Assembly: GCA_048498315.1 (NCBI GenBank)
Contig: JBEHYF010000002.1
Span: 46,460 to 110,459 of the forward strand
From: Actinoallomurus sp048498315
GTDB lineage: Bacteria > Actinomycetota > Actinomycetes > Streptosporangiales > Streptosporangiaceae
DNA length: 64,000 nucleotides
Direction: 5' to 3'
A model generated the notes under the pieces. It had not been told where the DNA came from and searched no databases. It saw nothing but the letters and a program-made list of their open reading frames with translations. The number at the start of each line of letters is the position of its first letter. The first letter of the stretch is position 1. Shown in pieces: positions 16,566-25,222 of the stretch. A program made the position numbers and the translations under genes.

Positions 16566-17774
16566 TCATCTGGCCCACGACCACGGATAGTCCGACGCCT
16601 CCACCGCGAGCGCTTCGGCGCCGAGATTGAGCGGCCGGAATGTGTCGATCATGACGGCCGTCTCGGTTGTGGTGGTATCGCCGTTGCGGACCGCCTCGAT
16701 CACGCCCTCAACCGCGCCCGGAGCGGGCCCGTGCGTGAAACCGGCCGGGTGCAGGCTGATCGACCCGATCCCGATTCCGGAGCCCTTGCGCGCCGAGTAA
16801 TCGCCGGCCACGTAGAACATCATCTCGTCGGAATCCACATTATGGTGGTTGTACGGAATCGGAATGGCAGCATCGTCGAAATCGAGCGGCCGAGGGCAGA
16901 ACGAGCAGATGACGAAATTCGGCCCTTCGAACGTCTGGTGCACCGGCGGCGGCGCGTGCGTGCGCTTCACGATGGGCTCGAAGTCGGCGATGTTGAACGC
17001 GAACGGGTAGAGACAGCCGTCCCAGCCCACCACGTCGAGCGGATGCCGGCGGTAGGTGAGGCGGGTCAGGCCGGCCCGGGTGCGCACCAGCACGGGCACG
17101 TCCTCGCCCTCGCACACCAGGGGCTCGGCCGGGCCGCGCAGGTCGCGCTCGCTGTAGGGGGCGTGCTCGAGGAACTGGCCGTACTGCGACAGGTAGCGCC
17201 GGGGCGGCCGGATGTGCCCGGACGCCTCGAAGACCATCAGGCGCAGCAGGCCGTCCGCGGACGGCTCCGGCCCGCCGGGGCCGGGCGAGGTGCGGACGAA
17301 CCGGTGGATCGTGCCGGTCGGGATCACGACGTAGTCGCCCGGCCCCACGTCGAGCGCCCCATAGGTGGTCTCCAGGCGCGCCGTGCCCGCCTCGACGTAC
17401 ACGCACTCGTCGCCGACGGAGTTGCGGTACAACTCACCGTCGGCGTCGGCGGCGACGTAGGAGATGCGCACGTCGTCGTTGGCCATGAGCAGCCGGCGGC
17501 CGAGCACCGGGTCGCCGCCGGTCACCAGCTCGTGTGCCTTGAAGTGGCGCGGCAGCAGCGGCTGGTTCGGCACCGCACTGGTGGCGTGCGGCGGCACGTC
17601 GACGCCATCGCTCTTGACGATCGCCGTCGGCGGGTGCACGTGGTAGAGCAGCGAGGAGTCGGACGAGAAGCCTTCCTCGCCCATGAGCTCCTCGGCGTAC
17701 AGGCCGCCGTCCGGCCTGCGGAACTGGATATGGCGCTTGCGGGGGATCTCCCCGACGGCGCGGTAGTAGGGCAT
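16566..17774 (-). CDS. hmgA: Homogentisate 1,2-dioxygenase
   Basis: 402 residues. It opens the ring of homogentisate in tyrosine/phenylalanine breakdown, giving maleylacetoacetate, with Fe(II) in the cytosol. The C-terminal iron site is intact: IPYNHHNVDSDEMMFYVAGD supplies the first His and Glu, and SLHPAGFTHGP supplies the last His region. The cupin core (ECVYVEAGTA, VGPGDYVVIPTGTIHRFVR) is also clear. The next enzymes of the pathway, isomerase and fumarylacetoacetase, are not in this window. It faces a MarR regulator across a 59-base spacer with a perfect palindrome, so that regulator is its likely controller. Confidence 0.95.
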   Translation of the reverse strand: MPYYRAVGEIPRKRHIQFRRPDGGLYAEELMGEEGFSSDSSLLYHVHPPTAIVKSDGVDVPPHATSAVPNQPLLPRHFKAHELVTGGDPVLGRRLLMANDDVRISYVAADADGELYRNSVGDECVYVEAGTARLETTYGALDVGPGDYVVIPTGTIHRFVRTSPGPGGPEPSADGLLRLMVFEASGHIRPPRRYLSQYGQFLEHAPYSERDLRGPAEPLVCEGEDVPVLVRTRAGLTRLTYRRHPLDVVGWDGCLYPFAFNIADFEPIVKRTHAPPPVHQTFEGPNFVICSFCPRPLDFDDAAIPIPYNHHNVDSDEMMFYVAGDYSARKGSGIGIGSISLHPAGFTHGPAPGAVEGVIEAVRNGDTTTTETAVMIDTFRPLNLGAEALAVEASDYPWSWAR

Positions 17775-17787
17775 CTCCCCTCCCGGA

Positions 17788-17805
17788 TAATCAAAGCTTT
17801 GATTA
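17788..17805. promoter_or_regulatory. Perfect 18-bp palindrome, probable MarR operator
   Basis: TAATCAAAGCTTTGATTA lies between divergent hmgA and the MarR gene, 14 bases from one start and 29 from the other. It is AT-rich in a region that is otherwise above 70% GC. MarR dimers bind inverted repeats of this length, so it likely represses both promoters and is released by homogentisate or a related aromatic. Confidence 0.85.
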
Positions 17806-17833
17806 CTTATCCCGCGACTCTAGGCTGTGTCCT

Positions 17834-18349
17834 GTGAGCGCACAAGACCTCACCTTCTGGTCGTTCGTCGACGCCGCCGTCGAGCGCGTCCACGAGCGGC
17901 TGCCCGGCATCGACCCGGAGGCCATGCGGCTGGTCCTGACCCTCTACCGGGTCACGAACATGGCGGTGTACGACCTGGAGTCGGTGGTGCACCGGCCCCG
18001 AGGGTGGAGCTACCCCGGATTCCGGCTCCTGTTCACCCTCTGGGTGGCCGGGCCGATGGAGGCCAAGCGGGCCGCCGAGCTGTCCGGCATGAGCCGTCAG
18101 GCCGTCTCCTCCCTCGTCAACACGCTCGACCGGGACGGCCTGGTCAGCCGCACCCGCGACGAGGTCGACCGGCGGTCCGTCCGGCTCGCGCTGACCCCGC
18201 GCGGCGAGGAGGCGATCAGCGAGGCCTTCGCCGCGCACAACGAGCGCGAGAAGCTGTGGGCCGGCGCCCTGTCGCCGGACGAGCGCCGTGCGCTGGTGCG
18301 GCTGCTGGGCAGGCTCGCCGCCCGCGACGACGTCCGCCGCCGCCGCTGA
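17834..18349 (+). CDS. MarR-family transcriptional regulator, likely controls hmgA
   Basis: 171 residues from GTG 17834. The winged helix-turn-helix lies at about residues 55-125: FRLLFTLWVAGPMEAKRAAE, LSGMSRQAVSSLVNTLDRDG for the recognition helix, and SRTRDEVDRRSVRLALTPRG for the wing, which is the MarR hallmark. Flanking helices should form the dimer interface. The perfect palindrome upstream and the divergent hmgA point to local control, including its own promoter. The ligand is probably an intermediate of homogentisate metabolism; this is inference from position. Confidence 0.9.
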   Translation: MSAQDLTFWSFVDAAVERVHERLPGIDPEAMRLVLTLYRVTNMAVYDLESVVHRPRGWSYPGFRLLFTLWVAGPMEAKRAAELSGMSRQAVSSLVNTLDRDGLVSRTRDEVDRRSVRLALTPRGEEAISEAFAAHNEREKLWAGALSPDERRALVRLLGRLAARDDVRRRR

Positions 18350-18385
18350 GGCTAAGGTGCTGTCGTCGCTCACAGAGGAGGAAGA

Positions 18386-18805
18386 ATGCGTGGAGGCCTA
18401 CGCCTTCCGGCCCTGATCATCATGCTCGGGCTGCTGGCCGGGTGCAGCGACCCCGCGGGCGCGGCGCGGCGCGAGGCCGCCGCCGCGCGTAAGAAGTCCG
18501 CCTCCGCCTCCCCCACCGCCACGTCCGCGCCAGTCAAGCGGCACGCCCGCGCCCGGGCCGCGTGGCGGCAGTCCGCCGGCACCACCCACACCGCCCACGG
18601 CCTGCGCGTCCGGACCGGCGCGTTCGCGGACGGGCGGATCAGGGTGGTGCTCACCGACGTCGCCGGGCATGCCACCCGCACGGTCAACGCCTCCACCACC
18701 CCGCAGACCGTGACGGTCGGCCGTTACACGCTCACCGGCCTGAAGGTCGCCCACGCCCGCCGCGCCGGCGTGCACGGCATCGCCTTCCACTACCGCCGCC
18801 GCTGA
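18386..18805 (+). CDS. Small lipoprotein of unknown function
   Basis: 139 residues from ATG 18386 behind GAGGAGGAAG. The signal ends in the lipobox LLAGC (Cys about 20). A basic Ala/Arg/Ser spacer follows, then a C-terminal domain of about 75 residues with alternating beta-type residues (GLRVRTGAFADGRIRVVLTD, GRYTLTGLKVAHARRAGVHG). The end (HGIAFHYRRR) is well formed. I do not recognise the domain. It lies 36 bases after the MarR gene in the same direction and may share its transcript. Confidence 0.6.
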   Translation: MRGGLRLPALIIMLGLLAGCSDPAGAARREAAAARKKSASASPTATSAPVKRHARARAAWRQSAGTTHTAHGLRVRTGAFADGRIRVVLTDVAGHATRTVNASTTPQTVTVGRYTLTGLKVAHARRAGVHGIAFHYRRR

Positions 18806-19277
18806 CCGCGCCGCACCACGCGGGCGCCACGACCGGCGGCTGCGCGACGCGCTGCGCTGCCTGGCGTGACGGCGAGGTCACCCCGCCGTCGCGTACGCCG
18901 CACCGGCGGGGCGTACACGAGCCGGCGAGTGCCGGGCGTCGGAGTCCGGTCGGCGTACGCAAGGCGCGAACCCGTGGCGCGGACGCCGGTCGGCGGACGC
19001 GGGCCGGCATCGCGGTGGTGAGGGGCAGGCGGTAGAGGCCGCGGCCGAACGTCGCGGCGCACAGGCTCCCCGTCCGGTCCTCGATGTCGGTGACCGCGCG
19101 AGCGGCCGACTGCCGAGGTCGGCGGCCGCCCCGGCCCGCGAAGACGCCGGCGCCGGCGGTCCGGACTCCTGACCGCCGAGTCCCTATCCGGCAGAACGGC
19201 ATTCTGGTTTCATGCGGAGAGGACCGTCCCGCACGCGCGGGACGGCGCTTCCGTTCCCGTACGCGAGGAGGCGGTTC
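18806..19277. other. Spacer with a gene remnant
   Basis: About 470 bases. Forward frames here are shadows. On the minus strand a short sialidase-like remnant is present (see 19005-19100). The AT-poor end near 19200 should carry the promoter of the monooxygenase. Confidence 0.4.
19005..19100 (-). pseudogene. Fragment of a sialidase-like (BNR/WD) protein C-terminus
   Basis: The minus-strand frame reads VTDIEDRTGSLCAATFGRGL and then YRLPLT. This matches the last blade of actinobacterial sialidase or BNR-repeat glycosyl hydrolases, where the end usually reads like LYAATFGRGLWRL. No other part of such a gene is seen, and the fragment has no start, so it is a leftover. Confidence 0.4.
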
Positions 19278-20717
19278 GTGAGCCGACCGCACGGCGTCCT
19301 CATCATCGGGGCCGGGTTCGGCGGCATCGGGATGGCCATCCGGCTACGGCGCGCCGGCATCGACGACTTCGTCGTGCTGGAGAAGGCCGGCGATCTCGGC
19401 GGCACCTGGCGGGACAACACCTACCCCGGTGCGGCGTGCGACGTCCCATCGCACCTGTACTCGTTCTCCTTCGAGCCGAAGACCGACTGGTCGCGCCGCT
19501 TCCCGCCGCAGGCGGAGATCCTCGACTACCTGCGCCACTGCGCGGCCAAGTACCGGATCAAGCCGCGCCTGCGCACGGAGGTGAGGGAGGCGTCCTTCGA
19601 CGAGACGGCCGGGCTGTGGCGGGTCCGCACCGCCGCCGGCGAGGAGCTGGCCGCCCGCGCGCTCGTCATGGCGTGCGGGCAGCTCAACCGGCCCGCCTAC
19701 CCCGACGTCCCGAACGAGTTCGCCGGCGCGGCGTTCCACTCCGCCCGCTGGGACCACGGCTACGACCTGACCGGCAAGCGCGTCGCGGTGATCGGCACCG
19801 GCGCAAGCGCGATCCAGTTCGTGCCGCACGTCGCCGAGCGCGCCGCCCGGCTCCACGTGTTCCAGCGCACCCCGCCGTACGTCCTCGACAAGCCCGACCG
19901 CCCGTACGCGGCGTGGGAGCGGCGGCTGATGGCGCGGCTGCCGGTGCTGCACACGCTGAGCCGGGCGAGCGCCTACCTGAGGTACGAGTCGCGGGGGCTG
20001 GGCTTCATCTCGTTCCCGGGACTGATGCGGCGGTACGCGAAGACGTTCGAGAAGGGGCTGGCGGAGCAGATCGCCGATCCCGGGCTGCGCGCGGCGCTCA
20101 CGCCGAGCCACGTCATGGGCTGCAAGCGGGTGCTCATCTCCGGCGACTACTACGCCGCGCTCACCCGACCGAACGTCGAACTGGTCACCGACCGCATCGA
20201 GCGCCTGTCCCGCACCGGCGTGGTCACCGCCGACGGGCGGGAACGGCCGGTCGACGCGGTCATCTACGGCACCGGGTTCCGCACCCACGACTTCCTCGCG
20301 CCGATGCGGATCCACGGCCTGGGCGGGCGGGACCTGAACGAGGCGTGGCGGCATGGCGCGCGCGCCTACCTGGGCATCGTGGTGAGCGGCTTTCCGAACA
20401 TGTTCCTGCTCTACGGGCCGAACACCAACCTCGGCCACAACTCGATCATCTACATGCTGGAGTCGCAGTTCACGTACGTGCTCGGGTGCCTGCGGGCGTT
20501 GTCCCGGGTGCGCTACCTCGACGTGCGCCCGGACGTGCAGCGGGCGTTCGACGAGGACGTGCAGCGGCGGTTCCGCACCACGGTGTGGAGCACCGGCTGC
20601 ACGAGCTGGTACAAGGCCGCCGACGGGCGGATCGTCAACAACTGGCCCGGCTACACCTTCGGCTACCGACGCGCCACCCGCCGCCCGAATCCCCGCGACT
20701 TCCGTGTCCGGGTCTGA
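19278..20717 (+). CDS. Flavin-containing (Baeyer-Villiger-type) monooxygenase
   Basis: 479 residues from GTG 19278 with GAGGAG a few bases upstream; the frame is open to 19212 but without such a site. The FAD loop is IIGAGFGGIG at residues 10-17. The family core is DLGGTWRDNTYPGAACDVPS. The BVMO-type fingerprint appears as FAGAAFHSARWDHG, with Ser-Ala in place of the more usual Thr or Arg, and the NADPH loop is VIGTGASAIQF. The end has the typical NMFLLYGPNTNLGHNSII. It inserts oxygen next to a ketone or into an N/S compound using NADPH and O2. The substrate is unknown. An SDR gene follows in the same direction 64 bases later, a common pairing that makes alcohol to ketone to ester conversion possible. 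Confidence 0.9.
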   Translation: MSRPHGVLIIGAGFGGIGMAIRLRRAGIDDFVVLEKAGDLGGTWRDNTYPGAACDVPSHLYSFSFEPKTDWSRRFPPQAEILDYLRHCAAKYRIKPRLRTEVREASFDETAGLWRVRTAAGEELAARALVMACGQLNRPAYPDVPNEFAGAAFHSARWDHGYDLTGKRVAVIGTGASAIQFVPHVAERAARLHVFQRTPPYVLDKPDRPYAAWERRLMARLPVLHTLSRASAYLRYESRGLGFISFPGLMRRYAKTFEKGLAEQIADPGLRAALTPSHVMGCKRVLISGDYYAALTRPNVELVTDRIERLSRTGVVTADGRERPVDAVIYGTGFRTHDFLAPMRIHGLGGRDLNEAWRHGARAYLGIVVSGFPNMFLLYGPNTNLGHNSIIYMLESQFTYVLGCLRALSRVRYLDVRPDVQRAFDEDVQRRFRTTVWSTGCTSWYKAADGRIVNNWPGYTFGYRRATRRPNPRDFRVRV

Positions 20718-20781
20718 CCCGCCGGCCGTAGGGAGCGCGCCGCGGACGGGCGGGCGGTGACGAGGCAGTAGCCTGCGACGC

Positions 20782-21516
20782 ATGCCCACGGCACTCATCA
20801 CCGGCGCCACGTCCGGCATCGGCGCGGCGTTCGCGCGCCGACTCGCCGCCGACGGACACCACCTGATCCTGCTCGCCCGCGACGCGGAACGGCTGGCCGA
20901 GGCGGCGCGCGGGCTCGGCGACGCCGAGGTGGTCGTGGCCGACCTGGCGACCGAGGAGGGCATCTCCCGCGCCGAGGACGCCGCGCGCCGGGCCGACCTC
21001 GTCGTCAACAACGCCGGGTTCGGGCAGCGGGGGCGGTTCCTCGACGTGCCGCTCGCCGATGAGGCGGCCATGCTGCGGGTGCACTGCGAGGCGGTGCTGC
21101 GGCTGACGTACGCGGCGCTGCCGGCGATGCGTGAGCGCGGAGGGGGCGGCGTCATCAACGTGGCATCGGTCGCGGCGTTCTTCCCGCGCGGCACGTACGG
21201 CGCCTCGAAGGCATGGGTGGTCGCGTTCAGCCAGGGCGTGGCGCAGGACGTACCCGGCGTCCGGGTCATGGCGCTGTGCCCCGGTTTCGTGCACACGGAG
21301 TTCCACGAGCGGGCCCGGATGGACGTGTCCCGCATTCCCGAGGCGTTCTGGCTGGACGCCGACGACGTCGTCGCCCAGGCGCTGCGGGACTTCCGGCGCG
21401 GACGCATCGTCAGCGTCCCGGGCGCCCAGTACAAGGCGCTCGTCGGGCTCGGCAGGTTCGTACCACGGAACCTCGCCGGACGGCTGTCCGCGCGTACCGG
21501 CCGCAAATACCGCTGA
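20782..21516 (+). CDS. Short-chain dehydrogenase/reductase
   Basis: 244 residues. Classical SDR with TALITGATSGIGAAFAR (TGxxxGxG), LVVNNAGFG (NNAG), the catalytic Ser in INVASVAAFFPRGTYGASKA and Tyr/Lys as YGASK. NAD(P)(H)-linked oxidoreductase of the cytosol. The C-terminus resembles the DltE/YdfG-like group, with DADDVVAQALRDFRRGRIVS. It may supply the carbonyl substrate of the monooxygenase just upstream, which is inference from order only. Confidence 0.88.
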   Translation: MPTALITGATSGIGAAFARRLAADGHHLILLARDAERLAEAARGLGDAEVVVADLATEEGISRAEDAARRADLVVNNAGFGQRGRFLDVPLADEAAMLRVHCEAVLRLTYAALPAMRERGGGGVINVASVAAFFPRGTYGASKAWVVAFSQGVAQDVPGVRVMALCPGFVHTEFHERARMDVSRIPEAFWLDADDVVAQALRDFRRGRIVSVPGAQYKALVGLGRFVPRNLAGRLSARTGRKYR

Positions 21517-21744
21517 CAGGGCCGGCACCTCACCGTGCCGCTGCCGCCGCCCGCGCCGGGCCCCGCGCGGCGCGTCCCTCCGCGTGTTCGCCTCCGGTCC
21601 GAAGCGCGGACGCGCCGGCGACCCGGCAGGGCCGCCGGAATCCGATCTCGGCGGCGGACCCGGCGCGCCGCCGGAAGCGGGGCCCCTCGCGCTCCGGCCG
21701 CGGTTGGCACTAGGTTGATCATTACCGGACGGAGGTGTTCCCCC

Positions 21745-22518
21745 ATGCCCCTGTTCCCGCGTCGTCTCTTGAGCTTGCTGTGCGCGGTTTCGCTGTCCTG
21801 CTGCTTGTTCGCGTCTCCCGCGCGGGCGATCGTCGGCGGCACCCCGGTCGCGCCGCCGCCGTGGCTGGCGGCGGTCGGCACGCCGGCCTTCTTCGTCCGC
21901 CCCTCCGGCCAGTTCTGCGGCGGCGTGCTCGTCGCGGCCGACAAGGTGGTGACCGCCGCGCACTGCGTCGACTTCCTTCGCGCGGTACCGTCCATGCTGA
22001 GCGCCACGTTCGACCGCGCCGATCTGAGCAAGAAGGACGGCCAGAGCGTGCCGGTCAAGAGCATCTGGGTGCATCCGGGCTTCCGCGAGACGGACTTCAA
22101 GGGGGAGACCGTCGAACATGACGACGTCGCGGTGCTGACGCTGGCGCGGCCGGTGCTGAACCGCCCTCCGCTGCCGCTGATCCCGCGGTCCGGCACGTAC
22201 CCGCCGGGCGCGGAGGCGCGGGTGATGGGCTGGGGCACCACCTCCGAACGCGACCTGTTCAATGCGCGGCTGCGCGAGGCCGTGATCCCGATCGACTCCG
22301 ACGCGCGCTGCACGGCGGCGTACGGCAAGGGCACCTTCGAGCCGAAGACGATGGTGTGCGCCGGGTCGCCGGCGGCCGATACGTGCCAGTTCGACAGCGG
22401 TGGTCCACTGATCATCGACGACCGCCTCGCCGGGCTGACGTCATGGGCGTACGGCTGCGCCCGGCCGGGCTATCCGGGCGTCTACACCCGCCTGTCGGCC
22501 TTCACGCTGCCGCTGTGA
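21745..22518 (+). CDS. Secreted trypsin-like (S1) protease with altered oxyanion-hole motif
   Basis: 257 residues from ATG 21745 with GGAGG upstream. The signal peptide (residues 1-28) ends in SPARA, directly followed by IVGG, so signal cleavage alone would free the Ile N-terminus that activates S1 proteases; there is no pro-peptide. The triad is complete: His in VVTAAHC, Asp in EHDDVAVLTLARP and Ser in TCQFDSGGPL. The residue two before the Ser is Phe instead of the near-invariant Gly that helps form the oxyanion hole. Active form is expected outside the cell. Substrate and regulation unknown. Confidence 0.88.
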   Translation: MPLFPRRLLSLLCAVSLSCCLFASPARAIVGGTPVAPPPWLAAVGTPAFFVRPSGQFCGGVLVAADKVVTAAHCVDFLRAVPSMLSATFDRADLSKKDGQSVPVKSIWVHPGFRETDFKGETVEHDDVAVLTLARPVLNRPPLPLIPRSGTYPPGAEARVMGWGTTSERDLFNARLREAVIPIDSDARCTAAYGKGTFEPKTMVCAGSPAADTCQFDSGGPLIIDDRLAGLTSWAYGCARPGYPGVYTRLSAFTLPL

Positions 22519-22789
22519 CCGCCCCGGCACGCCGGGCGCCGTAGCCGGCGGAGGGCGACTCGACCACATCGCCGGCACCGGGCCGCGAGAGCCCGGCAGC
22601 ACCCGGCCGCACCCGACGTGCGTCACCTGGACGGCGTCGTCCCTTGCGGCTCGCCCCACGGGTCACCCCCGCGCGAACGGCCCGGCCGCGGCGGGTCCGG
22701 AGCGGGCGGCCGGTCCGGCGCCGAGCGGGTGGCCGGGGAGCCGGGCGTCGGCGAGAAGCAGGCACCAGGGCGGTGGAGCGGGCCCTGCG

Positions 22790-23110
22790 TCACAGGTAGA
22801 GGCCGGTGCCGTACTCGGGGCGTTCGTTGGCTACGGCGTGCAGGTCGCGTTCGCGCATCACGAGGTACAGCTCGCCCTGCACCTCGACCTCGAACTGATC
22901 GTCGGCGCGGTAGAGGACCTTGTCGCCGACCTTGACGGCGCGGACGTTGTGGCCGACGCCGCACACCTCACCCCAGACCAGCCGGTTGGCCAGTTCGGCC
23001 GTAGCCGGGATGACGATGCCCCCTGAGCTGCGGCGCTCCCCCGGTTCCTTCTCGGGGCGCACCATGACGCGATCATGGAGCATCTGGATCTCGAATTTCG
23101 GCTCGGCCAC
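22790..23110 (-). CDS. GroES-like (Cpn10) co-chaperonin
   Basis: 106 residues from GTG 23110. The Cpn10 pattern is complete: IQMLHDRVMVRPEKEPGERR, the mobile loop SSGGIVIPAT, WGEVCGVGHNVRAVKVGDKV and YLVMRERDLHAV. It is slightly longer at the C-terminus than classical GroES (about 97). No groEL lies next to it, and it lies far from any chaperonin operon here. It is probably a second, diverged GroES; it may not partner the main GroEL. Confidence 0.85.
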   Translation of the reverse strand: MAEPKFEIQMLHDRVMVRPEKEPGERRSSGGIVIPATAELANRLVWGEVCGVGHNVRAVKVGDKVLYRADDQFEVEVQGELYLVMRERDLHAVANERPEYGTGLYL

Positions 23111-23597
23111 GTCAAGATTCTACCGAGGGGGAGAACCTGCGGGATCGGACGGTCACGAACCTCCGGCCCGGCGGGGGTCACGCCGGAACACGGACGGCGA
23201 ACCAGGTCGGAATGCCGCAGTCCGGCGGGGTCCCGGACGTCCCGCCCTGACGGGCGGCGGCCGTCGGGCCAGGCGGCGGAGGACGCAGCGGAGCCGGTCG
23301 CGACAGCGCGCCGGAAGGGAGGCCGGACCGAGCCCGAGGGGCGGACCGGCATCACGATCGGCGCGGCGACCGCGGCCACGCACAGCAGCGAGATCGTGCC
23401 CGCGCGCGGCCCGGCACCGCCGTCCGCGCGCTCGGCCGCGATCCGCGACGGCCGCTCTGCCCGTCGTTCGGCGGCGGCTGCGCCCGCGTGCCGGTCGCAC
23501 CGCACCGGCCGCGCCGGATGGGTGGCGCCGGGCCGGTCGCGAGGAGGCGCCGCCGAGCGGCGTCGCTAGGCGGTGCGACGACGGGCGGGTCGAGCGG
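23111..23597. other. Non-coding or decayed spacer
   Basis: About 490 bases. Frames on both strands are Arg/Ala/Pro-rich shadows. One minus-strand frame contains a short hydrophobic run (TISLLCVAAVAAPIVMPV), which is not enough to call a gene. Confidence 0.4.
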
Positions 23598-23831
23598 TCA
23601 CCCCTCGCCGACCGTGAGGCGGTCGAAGAGCTCGATCGCCGCCTCGCGCACGTCGGCGGGCACCACGCCCGCGAGCACGGTCCGGGCGTGCGCGAGGTCC
23701 CGGGTGGTCGCGCAGGTGACGGCCACCGACCCGGCGGCGGCCTTCTCCAGCGATCCGGCCGGCGCCCGGTCGGCGATGTGCTGCGCGCTCTCGGCGAGGT
23801 CCAGGTTGTCCTTGGTACTCGGGCTGCTCAA
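23598..23831 (-). CDS. Small helical protein of unknown function
   Basis: 77 residues if started at TTG 23831, which has AGGAG seven bases upstream; a longer form from ATG 23921 has a low-complexity N-terminus and no such site. The protein reads LSSPSTKDNLDLAESAQHIA, then DRAPAGSLEKAAAGSVAVTC and VLAGVVPADVREAAIELFDR. It is soluble and predicted helical. I do not recognise it. It follows the orphan E1-alpha gene on the same strand by 119 bases. Confidence 0.5.
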   Translation of the reverse strand: MSSPSTKDNLDLAESAQHIADRAPAGSLEKAAAGSVAVTCATTRDLAHARTVLAGVVPADVREAAIELFDRLTVGEG

Positions 23832-23950
23832 CGATTCTCCTTGCGGTGGCGGCGGTGCGAACCGTCGAGATCGGCCGCCGCGGATGCCCAGACGAGAAAA
23901 TCGTAGACGAGGGGCGGACACCGCGTCCGGATCGCCCCCTGGTCAAGGCG

Positions 23951-25042
23951 TCAGTCAGCGAAAGTGTCGAGGTAGGCGGCGTAGGCTGCGCTCTCCTCGG
24001 CGAGCTGCGCGTGCGGGCCGGCGTACACGTGTTCGAACAGGGCGGACGGCTCCGGGTCGGGCAGGGTACGGCAGACCTCCCGCACGCGGCGGGCGAGCGC
24101 GTCGGCCTCCGCGTCGACGGCCTCGAAGAACTCGTCGCCGGCCAGCTCGCTTTTGGTCAGATACGTGCGCAGGCGTTCGATCGGGTCTTTCAGACGCCAG
24201 GCCTCCAGCTCGGCGTCGGAGCGGTAGCGCCTCGGGTCGTCGGAGGTCGTGTGCGCGCTCATCCGGTAGGTGTAGGCCTCGATGAGCGTCGGCCCCTCGC
24301 CGCGGCGGGCGCGGTCCAGCGCGTCCCGCGCGACGGCCAGGCAGGCGAAGACGTCGTTGCCGTCGACCCGCACGCCGGGGAAACCGAACCCGGCCGCCCG
24401 GATGTACAGCGGCACCCGGGACTGGGTCTCCAGCGGCGCGGAGATCGCCCACTGGTTGTTCTGGCACAGAAAGACGACGGGCGCGTTCTGCGCGGCGGCC
24501 CACACGAACGCCTCGTTGACGTCGCCCTGGCTGGTCGCGCCGTCGCCGAAGCAGACGAGCACGGCCTCGGCGGCGCCGTCGCGCTGCACGCCCATGGCGT
24601 AGCCGACGGCCTGCGGCACCTGCGCGCCGATCACGAGTGCGTAGCCGGCCATGCGCAGGTCGTGGGCGTTCCAGCCGCCGTGCGCGGTGCCCCGCCACAG
24701 GCGCAGGAGGTCGGCCGGCGGCACGCCACGGCAGTAGGCGATGCCGTGTTCGCGGTAGCTGGGGAAGACGAAGTCGTCCGGACGCAGGGCGTGCGCGGTG
24801 CCGACCTGCGCGGCCTCCTGGCCGAGGAGCGGCGCCCACAGGCCCAGCTCGCCCTGCCGCTGCAGCGCCATGGCCTCGCCGTCCAGCCGCCGCACGAGCA
24901 CCATGTCGCGGAACAGGCCCCGAGCCTCCTCCCCGCTGACGTCGATCGGATAACCGGGATGGTCGGTGCGCTCGCCCTCGGGGGTGAGCAGTTGCACGAG
25001 GTCGGTCACGTGAGCTGATTGTGCCAGCACGCGCGCCGCCAA
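23951..25042 (-). CDS. Orphan thiamine-dependent dehydrogenase E1-alpha (pyruvate or branched-chain type)
   Basis: 363 residues from TTG 25042, which follows the near-perfect anti-Shine-Dalgarno match GGGGAGGTGATCC; a GTG at 25009 is the alternative. The E1-alpha core has ARNEQ-like LLGQEAAQVGTAHALRPDDF, the thiamine-diphosphate motif CFGDGATSQGDVNEAFVWAA with QNNQWAIS, and the phospho-loop YRMSAHTTSDDPRRYRSDAE. It would decarboxylate a 2-oxoacid with lipoyl-E2 as acceptor. No E1-beta or E2 gene is adjacent; a second complete set lies at 53-57 kb. E1-beta may be elsewhere, or this gene may be separated by rearrangement. Confidence 0.85.
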   Translation of the reverse strand: MAARVLAQSAHVTDLVQLLTPEGERTDHPGYPIDVSGEEARGLFRDMVLVRRLDGEAMALQRQGELGLWAPLLGQEAAQVGTAHALRPDDFVFPSYREHGIAYCRGVPPADLLRLWRGTAHGGWNAHDLRMAGYALVIGAQVPQAVGYAMGVQRDGAAEAVLVCFGDGATSQGDVNEAFVWAAAQNAPVVFLCQNNQWAISAPLETQSRVPLYIRAAGFGFPGVRVDGNDVFACLAVARDALDRARRGEGPTLIEAYTYRMSAHTTSDDPRRYRSDAELEAWRLKDPIERLRTYLTKSELAGDEFFEAVDAEADALARRVREVCRTLPDPEPSALFEHVYAGPHAQLAEESAAYAAYLDTFAD

Positions 25043-25090
25043 TGGATCACCTCCCGGGGAGCGGGCCGGCCCCCGCGGCGAGCCCCGTCG

Positions 25091-25195
25091 GTGGTGGGCC
25101 TGGCGGTGCTGCGGCGCGCCTGGTTCAACCTGGACCGGCTCTGGGCGGCCGCGCTCATCGGCGCGGGCGCGGCCACCCTGCTCATCACGGCGTGA
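25091..25195 (+). pseudogene. Short remnant of a membrane protein C-terminus
   Basis: Forward frame VVGLAVLRRAWFNLDRLWAA, then ALIGAGAATLLITA and a stop. It is one transmembrane helix with a conserved-looking WFNLDRLW stretch. No upstream part of the gene is seen, so it is probably a leftover tail. Only weakly supported. Confidence 0.3.
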
Positions 25196-25222
25196 CGGGC
25201 CCGCCGGCGGCGGCCGTCCCGC

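Noticed and set aside
23153..23505. Minus-strand open frames with a short hydrophobic run
   Set aside because: No ribosome site, no family match, Arg/Ala-rich composition.
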